A stretch of DNA of 64,000 bases from Semisulcospira habei (Eukaryota > Mollusca > Gastropoda > Semisulcospiridae). The notes beneath the pieces were generated by a model. That model was not told where the DNA came from and ran no database searches. It saw only the letters and a list, made by a program, of their open reading frames with translations. Every line of letters begins with the position of its first letter. Position 1 is the first letter of the stretch. The position numbers were made by a program, and so were the translations under genes. The stretch covers positions 141,749,005 through 141,813,004 of the forward strand of contig BTPG01000003.1 in NCBI GenBank assembly GCA_036245525.1, read 5' to 3'. Of the stretch, positions 10,900 through 22,860 are shown piece after piece.

Positions 10900-11239
10900 C
10901 GTCGCCACATTTCTTTTTGAAAGGTTCTCTGTTTGAGGAAAACTCTCTAGCGTCTCCCGAAAAGTCTCCTCCCAGTCCTCCTCGCATATTTTCTTTCACC
11001 TCTGATGTTGAAAATAGGAATGAATGCTGCTGTTCGGGTTGTGTTACACTGTCTGTATCAAAAGAAGTGGGCACTCTTGAACTGGGCATGCATGCTTTTG
11101 CATGAAAAACTTCAGAAAATATCTGCTGTGTGTTACTATGTTTTATCTGTTCTCTGTTACCCGTTCCTTTGAAATGTTTCCGGTAAAATCAAAAACTGAA
11201 ATGAATATATTCAAGACGATAGAAAGAAAGTACGTTTTA
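10900..11239. other. Non-coding, nothing recognised
   Basis: Would be intron if the first exon at 10,735 joins downstream LDLa exons. Confidence 0.4.
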
Positions 11240-12021
11240 CACTTCCTCAGCCCTCCATAGAAAACTAGAAGAGCAATACACTAGATACTGGAACAGAATT
11301 AAGCGAAGCAACATATCTAGACTGACATTCTGTAACAAAGCAACTGATAAATACGAAATACAAAGCTACCTTATGCACACAAAAATACGAGAACACAAAC
11401 AAGCCCTCACGAAGTTGCGAGTAAGTGCCCACATGCTAGAAGTAGAAAGAGGCAGGTATACAAACACACCCCTGGAACATAGACTATGTCGCGCGTGTGG
11501 AGTAGTAGAGGACGAAATTCACATGCTAGACGATTGTAGCTTATATAATCAGTTCAGAACTCAGCTAGCTTCAAGTACAGACTGCCATAAGCCAAGCCAA
11601 CTACTAGTCAGGGAGGATGCACAATGCACTCTAGCAAAGTTCGTATTTGACTGCTTCTCCATAAGGGAGAGAAACGTAACGACCATACAGCATTGATACT
11701 GCGTACCCCACTCTCTCTTCTTTTTCACGCCCCGGACCGTCGGAGACGCTACAAGACCGGACGGAACCACAGACCACGCGAAAATCACCGGCGGTCACAG
11801 GAATAATACAGACGAGACTCCACGAACAAAGACGCCGCGCGATGAACACCAATGAACTGATTTACTGCCGACAGAAAAGTGCAAAATTCCGTGTGGACTG
11901 AAAGAGCTTAAAGAATGATATAAAGTAATGTACATGATAGTTAAGTCCCAATCCATCTGTGTCATTTGGCCCCAATGGACCCCTCGACAATAAACGTTGT
12001 TCTTGTTCTTGTTCTTCCTTC
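11240..12021 (+). mobile_element. 5'-truncated LINE 3' end
   Basis: Encodes YEIQSYLMHTKIREHKQALT, RVSAHMLEVERGRY and EHRLCRACGVVEDEIHMLDDC. This is the C-terminal Cys-Cys-His-Cys segment that follows the RT domain in many invertebrate LINEs. A stop is followed by 3' UTR and a short TTGTTC tail (GTTCTTGTTCTTGTTCTT) ending near 12,021, as expected from target-primed reverse transcription. The RT itself is absent. Confidence 0.75.
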
Positions 12022-12850
12022 ACAGCATGGGTACAGGCACACTCGAAATCGGCAGAGGTACTCGCAAACTGGACGCGTCAGGAAAAGCCATCTTTTATCA
12101 AACAACGGGGCAGATTTTCCTTTCGTGATTTTTCAGTCTTGATATGTCGTAAAATTTGCTTTTTAGTGGCATCTTTAATTACTATTTCATTATTGCATCA
12201 CCGTATAACGCCATGTATTCTTGCAAAGGAAGTGTATACAGCCCCCAGCAGTAAGCGAGTCAAGTTTTTCAATGCAAGACAAGACGCACTTTCGATTTGA
12301 AACCAACGAAGCTGAAGTTTGTTTATAGAAAAATGATGTGGACTTGGTGAATAATTTGGATTGGTCCACTGTGGGTCAGAAAAAAATCATGGTGTTGGTA
12401 ATTGCGTGTTGCCGTCATAAAAACCAGATAGCAGAAGTCTGGCAGAGAGGTCGGCGCATTATTTTCAGATTTCTAATGTGAACTACAGGCACCGGGTTAG
12501 TAGCTATTCATCTCCAAAGTGATAGGTCTTAAAAATGGCTAAAAATTCGGATCCTTGTAAAACAACACTTTCAACTTGTACGTCTGCGGCTGTGTCTCCT
12601 ATTTTAGTGAAACATATCCGGCTTTTGTTAAATGAAATATAGTCTCTCCAAAGTGCATTGACACTTTGCATAATATTTTTTGTGACGATTTCGATCACTG
12701 TTTATAGAAGAGTCTTTTTTAGGATAGGTCGCGGTGGAACGCTTTCAGAAGCACGCACATGACGTCATAGCCGGGCAGGCCTCAAACTCCGACAGTGAAG
12801 TAACAAGATAAAAATTACGTCATGTCTAGTTAAACCTCGTTGTAGATAGC
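12022..12850. other. Non-coding with repeat pieces
   Basis: Bases 12,170-12,250 (TTATTGCATCACCGTATAACG, GCAAAGGAAGTGT) resemble 14,048-14,110, an old dispersed repeat. Bases 12,720-12,850 are the inverted microsatellite module described at 2,240. Confidence 0.55.
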
Positions 12851-13023
<173 letters not shown>

Positions 13024-13169
13024 ACAAAAATCTCCGAAGTTTGCGTACGTACGTACAATGTTTGCGTACGTACAAGATTGAAAATAGGAAAAAATGCTTC
13101 ATTCAGGAGGTGTCTAAGAGTGCCTCCGAGCATATCGACATTGAATGTCTCTTCTAAGAATTAAAGTGC

Positions 13170-13590
13170 CATTAAAGACACATTTCAGCACCATTGTGTT
13201 TGTTATGCCTTGTTGTCACACCTAGTGAACTTTAACAGCAATTTGTACACGCAGCAAACGCACACGCGTAATCGCACTTATTTATTCTGCGCTGCCGTTA
13301 GCGTGTCAATCTATTTTTAGCTGTTTCTCGTACTGTATTGCTAGAATGGAGTGGAGACAGTGTAAGGTTACTTGATATAAAGACGACGTGTGCTGAACTG
13401 GATTCTTTCGTGTCTAAACTCATGAACCATAACTAGATCTGTGTGTAGCGTTTTGTAACCATCCGCGCTTAGAGCTCACTGCTCCTGGGGATTCAGCGCT
13501 ATATAAATGCTCTTTATTATTATTATTATTATTAAAGAAGTGTACCTTTGAACAGTTACGGTGGTAGTGATCCACATTAGAGTCCCTTAT
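13170..13590 (+). repeat. Dispersed repeat, inverted copy at 19,440-19,760
   Basis: The stretch containing TTTATTCTGCGCTGCCGTTAG and GTGCTGAACTGGATTCT matches the reverse complement of 19,440-19,760 over about 300 bases. This copy is interrupted by a 70-base insertion at 13,463-13,533 that the other copy lacks. Family unknown. Confidence 0.75.
13463..13533 (+). mobile_element. ~70-bp LINE 3'-end stub with (ATT)n tail
   Basis: CGCGCTTAGAG, a short stem, GCGCTATATAAATGC and an (ATT)n tail resemble the 3' terminus of the L2-like LINE at 22,700-22,830. It is present here but absent from the otherwise matching repeat at 19.5 kb, which shows the empty site. Confidence 0.65.
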
Positions 13591-13679
13591 ATTCACTTGA
13601 AATTTTAGACATAGCTAGTTCGGAGAAAGACATTGGATGAGTTCGTTCGCCAGCTCTGTGCATCTTCAAATTTTTCGAG

Positions 13680-13710
<31 letters not shown>

Positions 13711-14609
13711 AAGAAAAAGAATTCATTCCAGAAATAAAAATCTCAAAAGTAAGAATCCCCGACTTGTTGAGAAGAATCAGACAGTGACGGTGGGGTAAAA
13801 GCTCAAGACACGTCAGTGTTATACAGTGTTCCTGAATTGACGCAAAGCACCAGCACGTCAGAATGGACTGACGCAATGTTCTCCCTCTCTCTGACAACAA
13901 AGATCTTTGCTGACAGTTTGGTTTAGCTAGGAATACAGTCTCTATTTGTGTTATGATGTCTGCGAAAGTATCGTGCAAAAAGTGGGAAAATGCATGCAAG
14001 CTCATAAGCCTGTAGAAGAGACTTTGTGGGTTGGTTCATCCCATCTTGATTATTATTGCGTCACCGTATGACGTCATGTATCTTGCAAAGGAAGTGTGGA
14101 GTTCCTTTCCATTATTTTCGCGTCCCTGGTGGCTTAGGCTGGCTAAATTGGCTCTCTATTAGTATTACATTCTTTATGAAAAAGCCAGCACAGACGTGTA
14201 TCCACATACTGATATCACGATTATTTAAGGAAACGGCGATGTAAATTAACGAATTACAATTTAATATATCATCCCAGTACAGTATCAAGGTAAAATGAAT
14301 ATTGGTAGCAAAATTAGGAATATCTACTACAGTGATTTAAAAGGTTATATGAAAGAGCTTGGCTGTTCAATTATGGGTGCGGTAAGCATTTTCAGAACGA
14401 GTACAATACTAATGAAAATGTCCTTAGAACCCCTGCGTGGATTTTTTTTGTTCTCAGTGCTATTGACCGAAAAAAGATTTTGAAATGCAAATTGTTATGA
14501 CATTTTTTTGTGACGGTGTATAATGGAAACCCGCAAGCGCAGGTCAGTCTCAGTTTGACAGATCCGTGGAGAAATAGTTGGCCTTTCCAAATCTGTGGCT
14601 GTTTGTAAC
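13591..14609. other. Non-coding, includes poly(A) at 13,680-13,708
   Basis: A 28-base A run followed by GAAAGAAAAAG, and a dispersed repeat piece at 14,048-14,110. No exon recognised. Confidence 0.5.
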
Positions 14610-14614
14610 CCTTC

Positions 14615-15097
14615 TGTTACGTGGTAGGGTCGTAGTCGTAGTATGATAAACACACCAGACGCACGCACGTAAGGTTCTTTTAAATAAACTTCATTCAGCT
14701 GCAATCCGTCACACGTGGCTTAAGACTGATGTAGACAATACTGGAGTAACAGTTCCAACAATATTTTAATTCAGCGATGCGATCTCCACACAATGCATTT
14801 CCAAATGCACCAACACTGATACAAAGTCTCTTCTGCAAATGTCCACACTGGCGACACAAAGTTCCTCACACAACATACACCACCGTTACGCTGTGTCTCT
14901 CACAATGTACACCGTATACGGGCCACGTACCTACGATAAACTGTGTGTCTCTACAACTAACAATGCAAGACAATGTATATGCGTGCTCTCATAGCACCAA
15001 CTTTATATAGTAAGACAACTTTCTAGAATAATCCAAAAAATGTACTCTACGCAACACATGCACGCTCTCACAGGACAACACAACCACAATCGTAACA
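14615..15097 (-). mobile_element. Solo LTR with 5-bp target duplication
   Basis: Begins TGTTACG and ends CGTAACA, the TG..CA inverted ends of an LTR. CCTTC is present immediately outside both ends (14,610-14,614 and 15,098-15,102). Read on the minus strand it contains a TATATAAAG box (at 15,001-15,010) and an ATTAAAATATTGTTGGAACTG poly(A)-type region. Both features and the surrounding text match the LTR at 17,924-18,732. No internal gag-pol is present. A 5-bp duplication fits Gypsy or BEL/Pao; the family is not determined. Confidence 0.88.
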
Positions 15098-15102
15098 CCT
15101 TC

Positions 15103-15857
15103 AAACACGCACTTTAGACAAGAGAGACTATAATTATTGTCAAAACACAAACATTTTAATCTATACTTAAGTTCTTTAGACGGTAATAACGAGTGTTATG
15201 AGAGCTTGGGCGGGGTGGGCATCATGTCTAGGGAAGGGCTGGAACCCTAGTGAACTTAAAGATGTTATTCCTAAAGCTTTTTCATGGACTTCAAATTAGA
15301 GTGCTACCACCTTAAATGCAAACTGGTTCAGATTTTTCACCTCTTTTTAGCGACTAAGTCAAAGAGAAATGATATCAAAAATGACTCTGAAAGGACCTAT
15401 AAAGCAACTTTTAGGACTGAGATAGTGTGTGTGTGTAGGGGGAGGGGGAGACGAAGGGTCTCCCCTGCTGTAATTGAATGAAATATATAAACATTCAGCT
15501 TTGGGCTCAGAAGCAACGGACAGTTTGATATAACCGATTACTTTGAGATATAGCATTCACAAAAGTATACAATAAAATAATGTCAATATAACACGAGGCC
15601 ATCGTTCGTTTAGTTCTCTCAAATTTGTTCGAAATATATGCATGGCATCGTGCGTACTCTTGCACGTGACTATGGACACTGGTTATACTAAAAGACGCAC
15701 GAAAAATAAAGACAAAAACCGAATACGGTATGAAAAAATAACTCGGTATTGAGAATAAGTTGCCTTCCATGTAATCTTTTTCGCTGTGCTGATGCACAGT
15801 GTGGAAAAGACCCTTTCGTTTTTAGTCTATTTCATCTGACACATGGATAAATTCTCA
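15103..15857. other. Non-coding, nothing recognised
   Basis: AT-rich intron-like sequence. Short frames have no family signature. Confidence 0.5.
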
Positions 15858-15965
15858 CCCAGTGCGCAAAGGCCATCGGGCCGATGTCGGCCGCCGTTGG
15901 CCCGCGCACGGCCGGGCGCGGGCCAACGGCGGCAGACATCGGCTCGATGGCCTTTGCGCATTGGG
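15858..15965. repeat. GC-rich hairpin, ~50-bp arms
   Basis: CCCAGTGCGCAAAGGCCATC.. pairs with ..GATGGCCTTTGCGCATTGGG through CGGCCGCCGTTGGCCCGCGC and its complement, with a six-base loop. A diverged relative with the GCGCGCGCAC..GTGCGCGGCC core lies at 24,108-24,205. Confidence 0.88.
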
Positions 15966-16019
15966 CAGAAGCCTATGAAGGAAATCTGAGTATGTCAGTC
16001 TTATCTCTGCCATCAAAGG

Positions 16020-16130
16020 CGTCGACATACTCATGACTATTTCATCTGCCAGAGGCACAGACTGTTACTGATGCCGAGCCCTGCTGATGCATGCCGGGGC
16101 GCATGAGTATCTGGCAGATCTACGTCCCTG
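16020..16130. repeat. Degraded hairpin upstream of duplicated exon
   Basis: CGACATACTCATGACTATTT and GCCAGAGGCACAGACT match 10,480-10,565, but the arms have diverged (GAGCCCTGCTGATGC / GCATGCCGGGGC). It marks the left part of the duplicated block. Confidence 0.6.
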
Positions 16131-16303
16131 GAAAATCTGTGTCCCTTGCACATGGCATCTGCTGACTAAGACAGTATCCCCTCCCCTGTTGACATCTTCA
16201 CGTGTGTTTCTTCAAAGCACCTGTCGTGTTCAGTGCACAAAACCAAATGACAAGTCAAACGAACCATTCCCCTCATTGTCTTGGCGTTAGTTGTACAATC
16301 AGC

Positions 16304-16436
16304 ATGTCCCGAAAAATGGTATTTTTTTATTCTTCTGTGCGCTGGTTTCACTGCGGCCAGTATAGGCGAAAAAAAGGTCTCCAAGGCTGCACACGTCAAG
16401 AGGCAACCAGGTTGGTTCAATTTCGACTCTTTCATA
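16304..16436 (+). pseudogene. Duplicated signal-peptide exon, frameshifted
   Basis: Starts ATGTCCCGAAAAATGGT like the exon at 10,735. After one extra T in the run at 16,322-16,328 the frame moves, and the other frame reads LLCAGFTAASIGEKK, KAAHVKRQPGWFNFDS. The upstream DNA (GTCGTGTTCA, GCGTTAGTT..ATCAGCATGTCCC) also matches the first copy, so promoter plus exon were duplicated together. The signal peptide cannot be made from the ATG without correcting the T run, so this is a broken exon or a sequencing error in the homopolymer. A possible donor ATA|GTAAAG follows. Confidence 0.65.
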
Positions 16437-16439
16437 GTA

Positions 16440-17106
16440 AAGACTGGCCCCAATTGCTGCGATTTGTTTTTTTTGTGTTTTTTTGCGTATATAGTCGCAT
16501 CTTTGTCCGCGACAAAAGTAACAAGAGGAAGATTTCATCCCAAAGTCTACCGTATTGTTTGGAGCTCACATGCGTTTTTCATTTAAAAACCTTCAGAGTT
16601 GTTCATAGTTTAAGTTTATCCTTCTGATCCATTTCCCTCCTCTCTAAGCCACCTTCTGATCAACACACGCTGGCGCACACAAATAAAGACGGACATAGTC
16701 GCTGTGGGCTCGTTTAGCGATAGGAATTCTGAAGGAGAAGAATAGCAAGAGCAGCAAAATGACGTCACAATAAGCTTCACGTCATGGCATCGCTAGTCTC
16801 ACGACGCCGTGTACACACTGACGAATTTGATGTTCTACGTCACGCATCCAAAAAGGCACGCAGCCTCTTCCAAGGCTGACTGTTTTCTTCCACACCGCCT
16901 CTTCCTGTTTGATGGGAGTATATAGAGGATCCAATACTTGCAAAAATGAATTAATTATTTTTCAAAACGTTGAAGAGCTACAACGCTGGATTACGATCTC
17001 ACCCAATGTCTATTTAAAAGCTAGCTATATCCAAATTTCCACTAAAACTACGGACTCAAATGTAGTCAACCGACTTTCTATAAGCGATCTTCCTAAATCA
17101 AACTGT

Positions 17107-17157
<51 letters not shown>

Positions 17158-17289
17158 TTGTGTCAACTCTTGTATAACAATGACGTGTCTGATGCATTGC
17201 GTTTGGTGCTTTGCGCCAGTTCAGCAACCATGTATAACACTAATGTGTCTAGTGCTCATTTGCGTCACTTCACTGTCTGAAGTCAAGAA
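16440..17289. other. Non-coding with (GA)n at 17,108-17,154
   Basis: Bases 16,920-17,100 belong to the CAACCGACTTTCTATAA module described at 2,240, here ending in a GA microsatellite. Nothing else recognised. Confidence 0.55.
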
Positions 17290-17618
17290 TTCTTCGTTTG
17301 GACATTTCTTTCTGCGATAAATTATTTTTTACGAATACGTTGAATAGACTTAACCATTTGGTTAATGAACTCATACAATATCTTTCTCTAAGCTAGCTAC
17401 ATACAAAATTTCAAATGAACATAACACAAATTGCGGACTCAAATGCGGTTCAACCGACTTTCTATAAATGGCAATGTTTCTCTTTAATGTGTAATCCATT
17501 TTAAAAACGCCGAAAAGTACTACGAAATGAATCTTGAAGGAAGCATTTCCTAAAGTTTCAGACCTGTAAAAACACAAACACAGGTCTACACACATACACC
17601 GTGCACACACACACACCA

Positions 17619-17698
<80 letters not shown>

Positions 17699-17790
17699 CG
17701 TTTCCCGCCAAATGTACTTTCAACAGCGTGGTTAGCGTAGCTAGGCATGACGTAATTTCTTTCGCCTAAATTCACTGTTAGAGTCTGATA
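17290..17790. repeat. Microsatellite-bearing module with (CA)n
   Basis: Contains TTCAACCGACTTTCTATAA, a (CA)n tract (17,615-17,696) and ACGGCGTTTCCCGCCAAATG, GCATGACGTAATTTC. The order is the same as at 2,300-2,660. Confidence 0.6.
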
Positions 17791-17923
17791 TATGCGCGCT
17801 TTTGTTCGTCATTTGCGTGCTACGGAACGTGTTCTGACCAGGCCCATCTCAAAGATAAAAAGGACTGTTATCTTTCTTTGTTTTATATCAATGATTGTTT
17901 GTCGTCAGTAGCAGCAACGCTAT

Positions 17924-18732
17924 TGTTACGTTTGTGGTTGTGTTCTTGTTTTGAGAGCATGTTTGTGTTAATCACAAGAAAAACCCGGTGTTCTTTGGCG
18001 TTATTTTGGATAAGAATTGCGTACCTTTTTAATATGATTCGTTTTCAGTCTTTTGCACGGAGAATTGCGATCAATTTTTGTTATGACGCGTATTTTCGCT
18101 ACAATGTTGTAAAGTCTGACCTTCATTAAAATGGAAGGTTCGGGAAGGGTTGCGGCCGTTCTAGTGATCTCAGATAGGTCGTCAAAGTTGTGTAGTAATC
18201 GTTAGCAACATTTTGCAACATTTATGGTATAAACCTAGATGGTAGTGGAAATTTGTAGTCAGATCTAGAGTGTTCTTTTTCATGAATATTAATGAGTTTT
18301 GGTTACGTTTTCTTTTCTGATTGGTTGAGTTGTGTAGTTTGCGGGATTGTTCTGGAAATCTGTATTAGTATAAAAAGGCGTGTTAGCGAATTACGTGTTA
18401 GTGTGCATTGTATGAGAGACGCAATGTATCAAAAGTGTTGATACATTGTAGAGGAGACAGTGTATCAGTGTTGGTGCATTATAGGTGAGACGCAGTGTGT
18501 CAGAATTGTGGATGCATTGTATAGAGACAGTGTACCAAAGGGTGGATGCAGATGTGAATGCATTGTGCGGAGATTGCATCGTGAAAATAAAATATTGTTG
18601 GAACTGTTACTCCAGTGTTGTCTACAACCTTGTGCCACGTGCGACGAGTTGTAGCTGAGTGAAGTTTCCTTACAAGAACCCTACGTGCGTGCGTCTGGTG
18701 TGATTATATCATAATACGACTACCACGTAACA
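17924..18732 (+). mobile_element. Solo LTR (longer copy) with 5-bp target duplication
   Basis: Bounded by TGTTACG and CGTAACA with GCTAT on both sides (17,919-17,923 and 18,733-18,737). It contains a TATAAAAAGG promoter box near 18,369, then several diverged ~35-bp units around GTGCATTRTAGAGAGACAGTGTAYCA, and AATAAA at 18,586-18,591. It is the inverted relative of the LTR at 14,615-15,097. At 809 bases it is longer, mainly in the U3 part. It lies in the intron before the LDLa exon at 18,867. Confidence 0.88.
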
Positions 18733-18866
18733 GCTATACGACACTTACGCATACAGCTATTGATGCGGAACGCCTTGAAGTGTAAATCCAGGTGCATACC
18801 CAATAGGGATCCTTTGCTTACTGTAACTGTTTCATATCTAAGCCTTTTTTTTTTTCTCTTCTACAG

Positions 18867-18974
18867 GCTGCGGCGTGAATGAATTCATGTGCACGACTGG
18901 AACTTGTATCGACGAGGAATGGACGTGCGACACAGACAATGACTGTGGAGATGGATCGGACGAGGTCAACTGTG
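18867..18974 (+). CDS. LDLa exon (first LDLa module of this gene)
   Basis: A TTTTTTCTCTTCTACAG acceptor and a G|GTAAGT donor bound a 108-base exon, phase 1 at both ends. It encodes [34 protein letters not shown]. The six cysteines and the complete acidic calcium box ([10 protein letters not shown]) are intact. Symmetric phase-1 exons are the classic form of shuffled LDLa modules. It is followed downstream by two more LDLa exons on the same strand, and a three-module secreted protein is inferred. Confidence 0.9.
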
Positions 18975-19035
18975 GTAAGTGTCGTCACTTCCGGAAGGTC
19001 ACTAGACAATTTCCGGAAATCAGCAGTAAGTCAAA

Positions 19036-19145
19036 ATTGCACGTGTTTCGACGAAAACAGTGCATTAAAAAGCCTGGACAAATATGCGATATCGCATGTT
19101 TGTCCGGGCTTTTTAATGCACTGTTTTCGTCAAGACACGTGCAAT
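19036..19145. repeat. Hairpin with 55-bp arms and no loop
   Basis: ATTGCACGTGTTTCGACG.. to ..GGACAAATATGCGAT is followed at once by its complement ATCGCATGTTTGTCC.. to ..CAAGACACGTGCAAT, with only a few mismatches. It begins 61 bases after the LDLa exon donor. A half-copy (GGACATACATGCGATATCGC) lies at 19,790. Confidence 0.9.
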
Positions 19146-19439
19146 CCGACGTCTACTGAATCCGGCATTGCGGTTATGGAAAACGCCGCGACTATTGTGT
19201 CACTTCCGGAATAAGCCACTATTGTATTACTATATTGTGTCACTTCCAGAAAACGTCGCTAATTTGTTACTTTTGTGTCACATCTGGCAAAAGTCACTAT
19301 TGTGTCATTTCTGGAAAAATGTCACTGGTGTGCACTTATTTATGAGTTTGTTACGACCCTTGGGCCATGCAGACCAGCAAACATTATCATAAAGAAGTTC
19401 CATAAATCAGAAATAGGCAAAATACAGCGCGTCTTTTGA

Positions 19440-19760
19440 TGAAAACAGCAAATTTAAGGCCCACTACCGACGTAACTGTTCAAAGATACTCTTCTGTAAC
19501 AGATGGTTACGAAACGCTAACAGACAGTTCTAGTTGTGGTTCATTTGGACACAGGAGAATCCAGTTCAGCACACGATGTCTTAATATCAAGTAATTTGAC
19601 GATGACTTCACTCCGTTCTATCAGTGCGAGAAACAGCTAGAGATAGATTGACAGGCTAACGGCAGCGCAGAATAAATAAGTGCGATCACCTGTGTGCTTT
19701 TGCTGCGTGTCCAAACTGCTGTTAAAGTCATAAGGCATAACAAACACAAATGTGTCTTCA
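19440..19760 (-). repeat. Dispersed repeat, inverted partner of 13,170-13,590
   Basis: Reverse complement of the repeat at 13.2-13.6 kb, without the 70-base stub (AACAGATGGTTACGAAACGC gives the empty site). Confidence 0.75.
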
Positions 19761-20064
19761 GATTTATGCGTAATGGTGCTTTAAAAGCGTGGACATACAT
19801 GCGATATCGCATGTTTGTCTTCTTTCAGTCTCTTTATACTTTTTCTCATTTGCCTGGCTCTATTCGATATTTTTCCTTGGTCGTATCACTGCGTCAACAC
19901 TGCGTCATTGTCATGTGCTGGTCTGTAACTTTGGACCTACCGGCATTCAGTTTGGCCTACATTTCAGTTCTGGGGACAGATCGACCGTGTGGTGGTGTGG
20001 TGTCAGAGTAGCTGATCGGCTTACAGGTGCAAAGCTGGCAGCACCCTTGACTTAACTAGTCAGT

Positions 20065-20165
20065 CACGGTCGATCCATGACTTGCTGATTGATAGTGTGT
20101 CAGCGCTCCTGGTGCCGGGACTTTTTATATCCAGGCACCACCCTTATACTATCAAGGTCGTTCCT
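20065..20165. repeat. Degraded hairpin of the CAAGGGTAGTGCC family
   Basis: GTCGATCCATGACTTG..GATAGTGTGTCAGCGC..TGGTGCC pairs loosely with GGCACCACCCTTATACTATC. It abuts the truncated 5' end of the following LINE. Confidence 0.5.
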
Positions 20166-20167
20166 TA

Positions 20168-22765
20168 TGGATAATGTGTCATCAAGAAGATCATTATCTT
20201 TATCCTTCTAGGCGACTTTAACTTCCACTTTGACAAACCCGACCACCCTGACACAAAACGCCTCTGCACGTCACTTTCTAACCACAATCTTACACAACAC
20301 ATCACTAAACCCACCCACCGACTTGGCCACACCCTCGACTGGATCATCACCCGCACCTCCGATCAACTCTTTCTCGACTCTGACACCTCCTCTGTGCTTC
20401 CCTCTGACCACCTCGCTATTCTCGTCTCCCTCAATCTACCTCCCCCGAAAAAAACCAAGCTCATTGTCTCTCGCCGCAAACTAAAATCTGTCAACCGCGA
20501 AAGCTTCTTCGACGAAGCTGTCGACCTGCTCTTGGACCCCACCCCCTCTCCCGATCTTGCATCCCATTTCGATTCCTCCCTTCGAAAACTTCTAGACACC
20601 CATGCCCCTGTCACCACCTGCTCCATACCCAACCGACTCACCTCCCCCTGGCTCACTGATGACATAGCTGAGGCCAAGCGTGAGCGCCGACAAGCGGAAC
20701 GCCTCTGGCGCTCATCTGACCTCACGGTTCACAGACAGATCTTCCAAACAACTAGGTCCAAAGTCTGCAAAATGATCTCCGAATCTAAACGCAAACACCT
20801 TCAAAACCAAATCCTGGAATCCACTTCTTCCAAAACCCTCTACGCCACCATGAACACACTCCTAGGCACTTCTAAAGACTCTCCTCTCCCCAACACACAC
20901 AGCAAATAAGAACTCCCGTCTGCTTTCTCTACCTATTTTTCGGACAAAATCCAAAATCTGCGCGACACACTCGACACCCTGCCTCCTCCGCCTTGCCCTC
21001 CTGACCCCACCTTTTCCGGCACTCCCCTCTCGTCCTTCCGCCCCGTCTCTCAGGATGAAGTCCTCAAGACCATAAAGTCCATGCCCTTCAAAACCTGCGA
21101 ACTTGACCCCCTCCCAGCTTCTCTCTACCGCGACGGCCTTCCAAAACTTCTACCCTTCATTACCGACATCATCAACGCATCTCTAGAAAACGGCTCCGTC
21201 CCCGATATCTTCAAGTCCGCCATCGTCCGTCCTCTCCTCAAAAAACACAACCTCGACCCAAACGAACTCAAGAACTATCGCCCAGTCTCCAATCTCTCTT
21301 TCCTGTCCAAGCTTCTTGAGAAGGTTGTTCTCAACCAGCTCAACATCCACCTCACTGACAACAACCTCCTCAGTCCATTTCAGTCTGCCTATCGCAAACA
21401 TCACAGCACTGAAACAGCCCTCCTACATATCTTAAACGAGCTGCTTCTCTCTACCGACTCGGGCAACATCTCCCTTCTTACACTACTCGATCTCTCTGCC
21501 GCCTTTGACACTATAGACCACTCTATCCTCCTCCACCGACTCCACCATTCCTTCGGCATCACTGACTCTGCTCACTCCTGGTTTCTCTCCTACCTCTCCG
21601 ACAGACAGCAGTCCGTCACCATCAACGGCGTCTCTTCCAACCCGGTAACGCTATCCTGCGGAGTTCCACAGGGATCCGTCCTGGGCCCAGTCCTTTTCAC
21701 ACTCTACACCTCTCCTCTGTCCAACATCATCCAGTCTCACCGCATACACCACCGCCTCTACGCTGACGACTCACAACTGCAAGACAAAGACAAACTCGAC
21801 AACACTCAGTCACTACTGACTCGCACGGCTGACTGCTACGAAGACGTGAAAAACTGGATGACAGCAAACAAGCTGAAACTGAACGACGACAAAACGGAAG
21901 CCATGCTGGTAGGCACTCGCCAGAAACTCTCCCAGCTCCCTCCCTCTCTCCACCTTCAACTCGATAGCACCCCCATCTCCCTCTCTGACTCGGCTAAGAA
22001 CCTTGGCGTCATCCTCGATTCCTCTCTGTCCATGACCAGATTCGTCTCCGCCACGACCCAGGCATGCTATTTCCACCTCCGACGCATCAGTCAGATCAGA
22101 AAATACCTCACTACCGAAGCTGCCACCAAACTTGCTGTCTCTCTCATCTTATCTCGCATCGACTATTGCAACTCTCTCCTTTCCGGTCTCCCTCACTCCA
22201 CCATTTTCACTCTCCAACGCGTCCAGAACAATGCTGCCCGCCTCGTCCTCAGAAAGAAAAAATCCGACCACATCACACCCCTGCTCAAACTCCTTCACTG
22301 GCTCCCCATCCCCCAAAGCATCCAATACAAAGTTCTGTCTCTCTGCTACAAATCCCTGAACAACTGCGCTCCCGCCTATCTCTCCAACTTACTTCACCCC
22401 TACACACCTTCCCGCTCCCTCCGCTCTGCCTCCGACCCTCTCCGCCTCCACATCCCTCGCACCAAACTTAACACTTTCGGCCCCCGCTCCTTCTCCGTCT
22501 ACGGTCCATCCACCTGGAACACTCTCCCACTCTCTCTCCGTCAGAAACACTCTCTCTTCTCCTTCCAGTCCGCCCTCAAAACCCACCTCTTTCAACAGTT
22601 TTAGCACTATATCACCACACTCCCCACCCCAAGCTGACCGTTGTAATGTATTTTACTGTTTGTGGTACGTGAGTCATTGTCTAAAGCGTGCGCATGCGTG
22701 CGCGAGTTGTGAGTGCGCGCTTAGAGTTATAATTATTATAAGATAAGCGCATTATAAATACCGTA

Positions 22766-22827
<62 letters not shown>

Positions 22828-22830
22828 CAT
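20168..22830 (+). mobile_element. 5'-truncated L2/CR1-like LINE, one stop in linker
   Basis: Starts inside the endonuclease (LGDFNFHFDKPDHPDTKRLC, LGHTLDWIITRTSDQLFL, then PSDHLAILVSLNLPP). It runs through the linker and is interrupted by TAA at 20,907-20,909. It resumes as a long open frame (21,081-22,604) with the RT: NYRPVSNLSFLSKLLEK, SAYRKHHSTETALL, LLDLSAAFDTIDHS (motif A), SCGVPQGSVLGPVLF (motif B) and HRLYADDSQL (motif C, YADD). A C-terminal segment NTLPLSLRQK follows. The 3' UTR ends in GCGCATTATAAATACCG and an (ATT)n tail. It lies in the intron between LDLa exons and is the same family as 54.2-58.6 kb. Confidence 0.9.
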
Positions 22831-22860
22831 TTCTTCTACTACTACATGTGTAACTACTAC

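Noticed and set aside
16202..16627. 141-codon frame through the duplicated signal exon as a real protein
   Set aside because: After the T run it reads the wrong frame relative to the conserved exon; the conserved text is in another frame.
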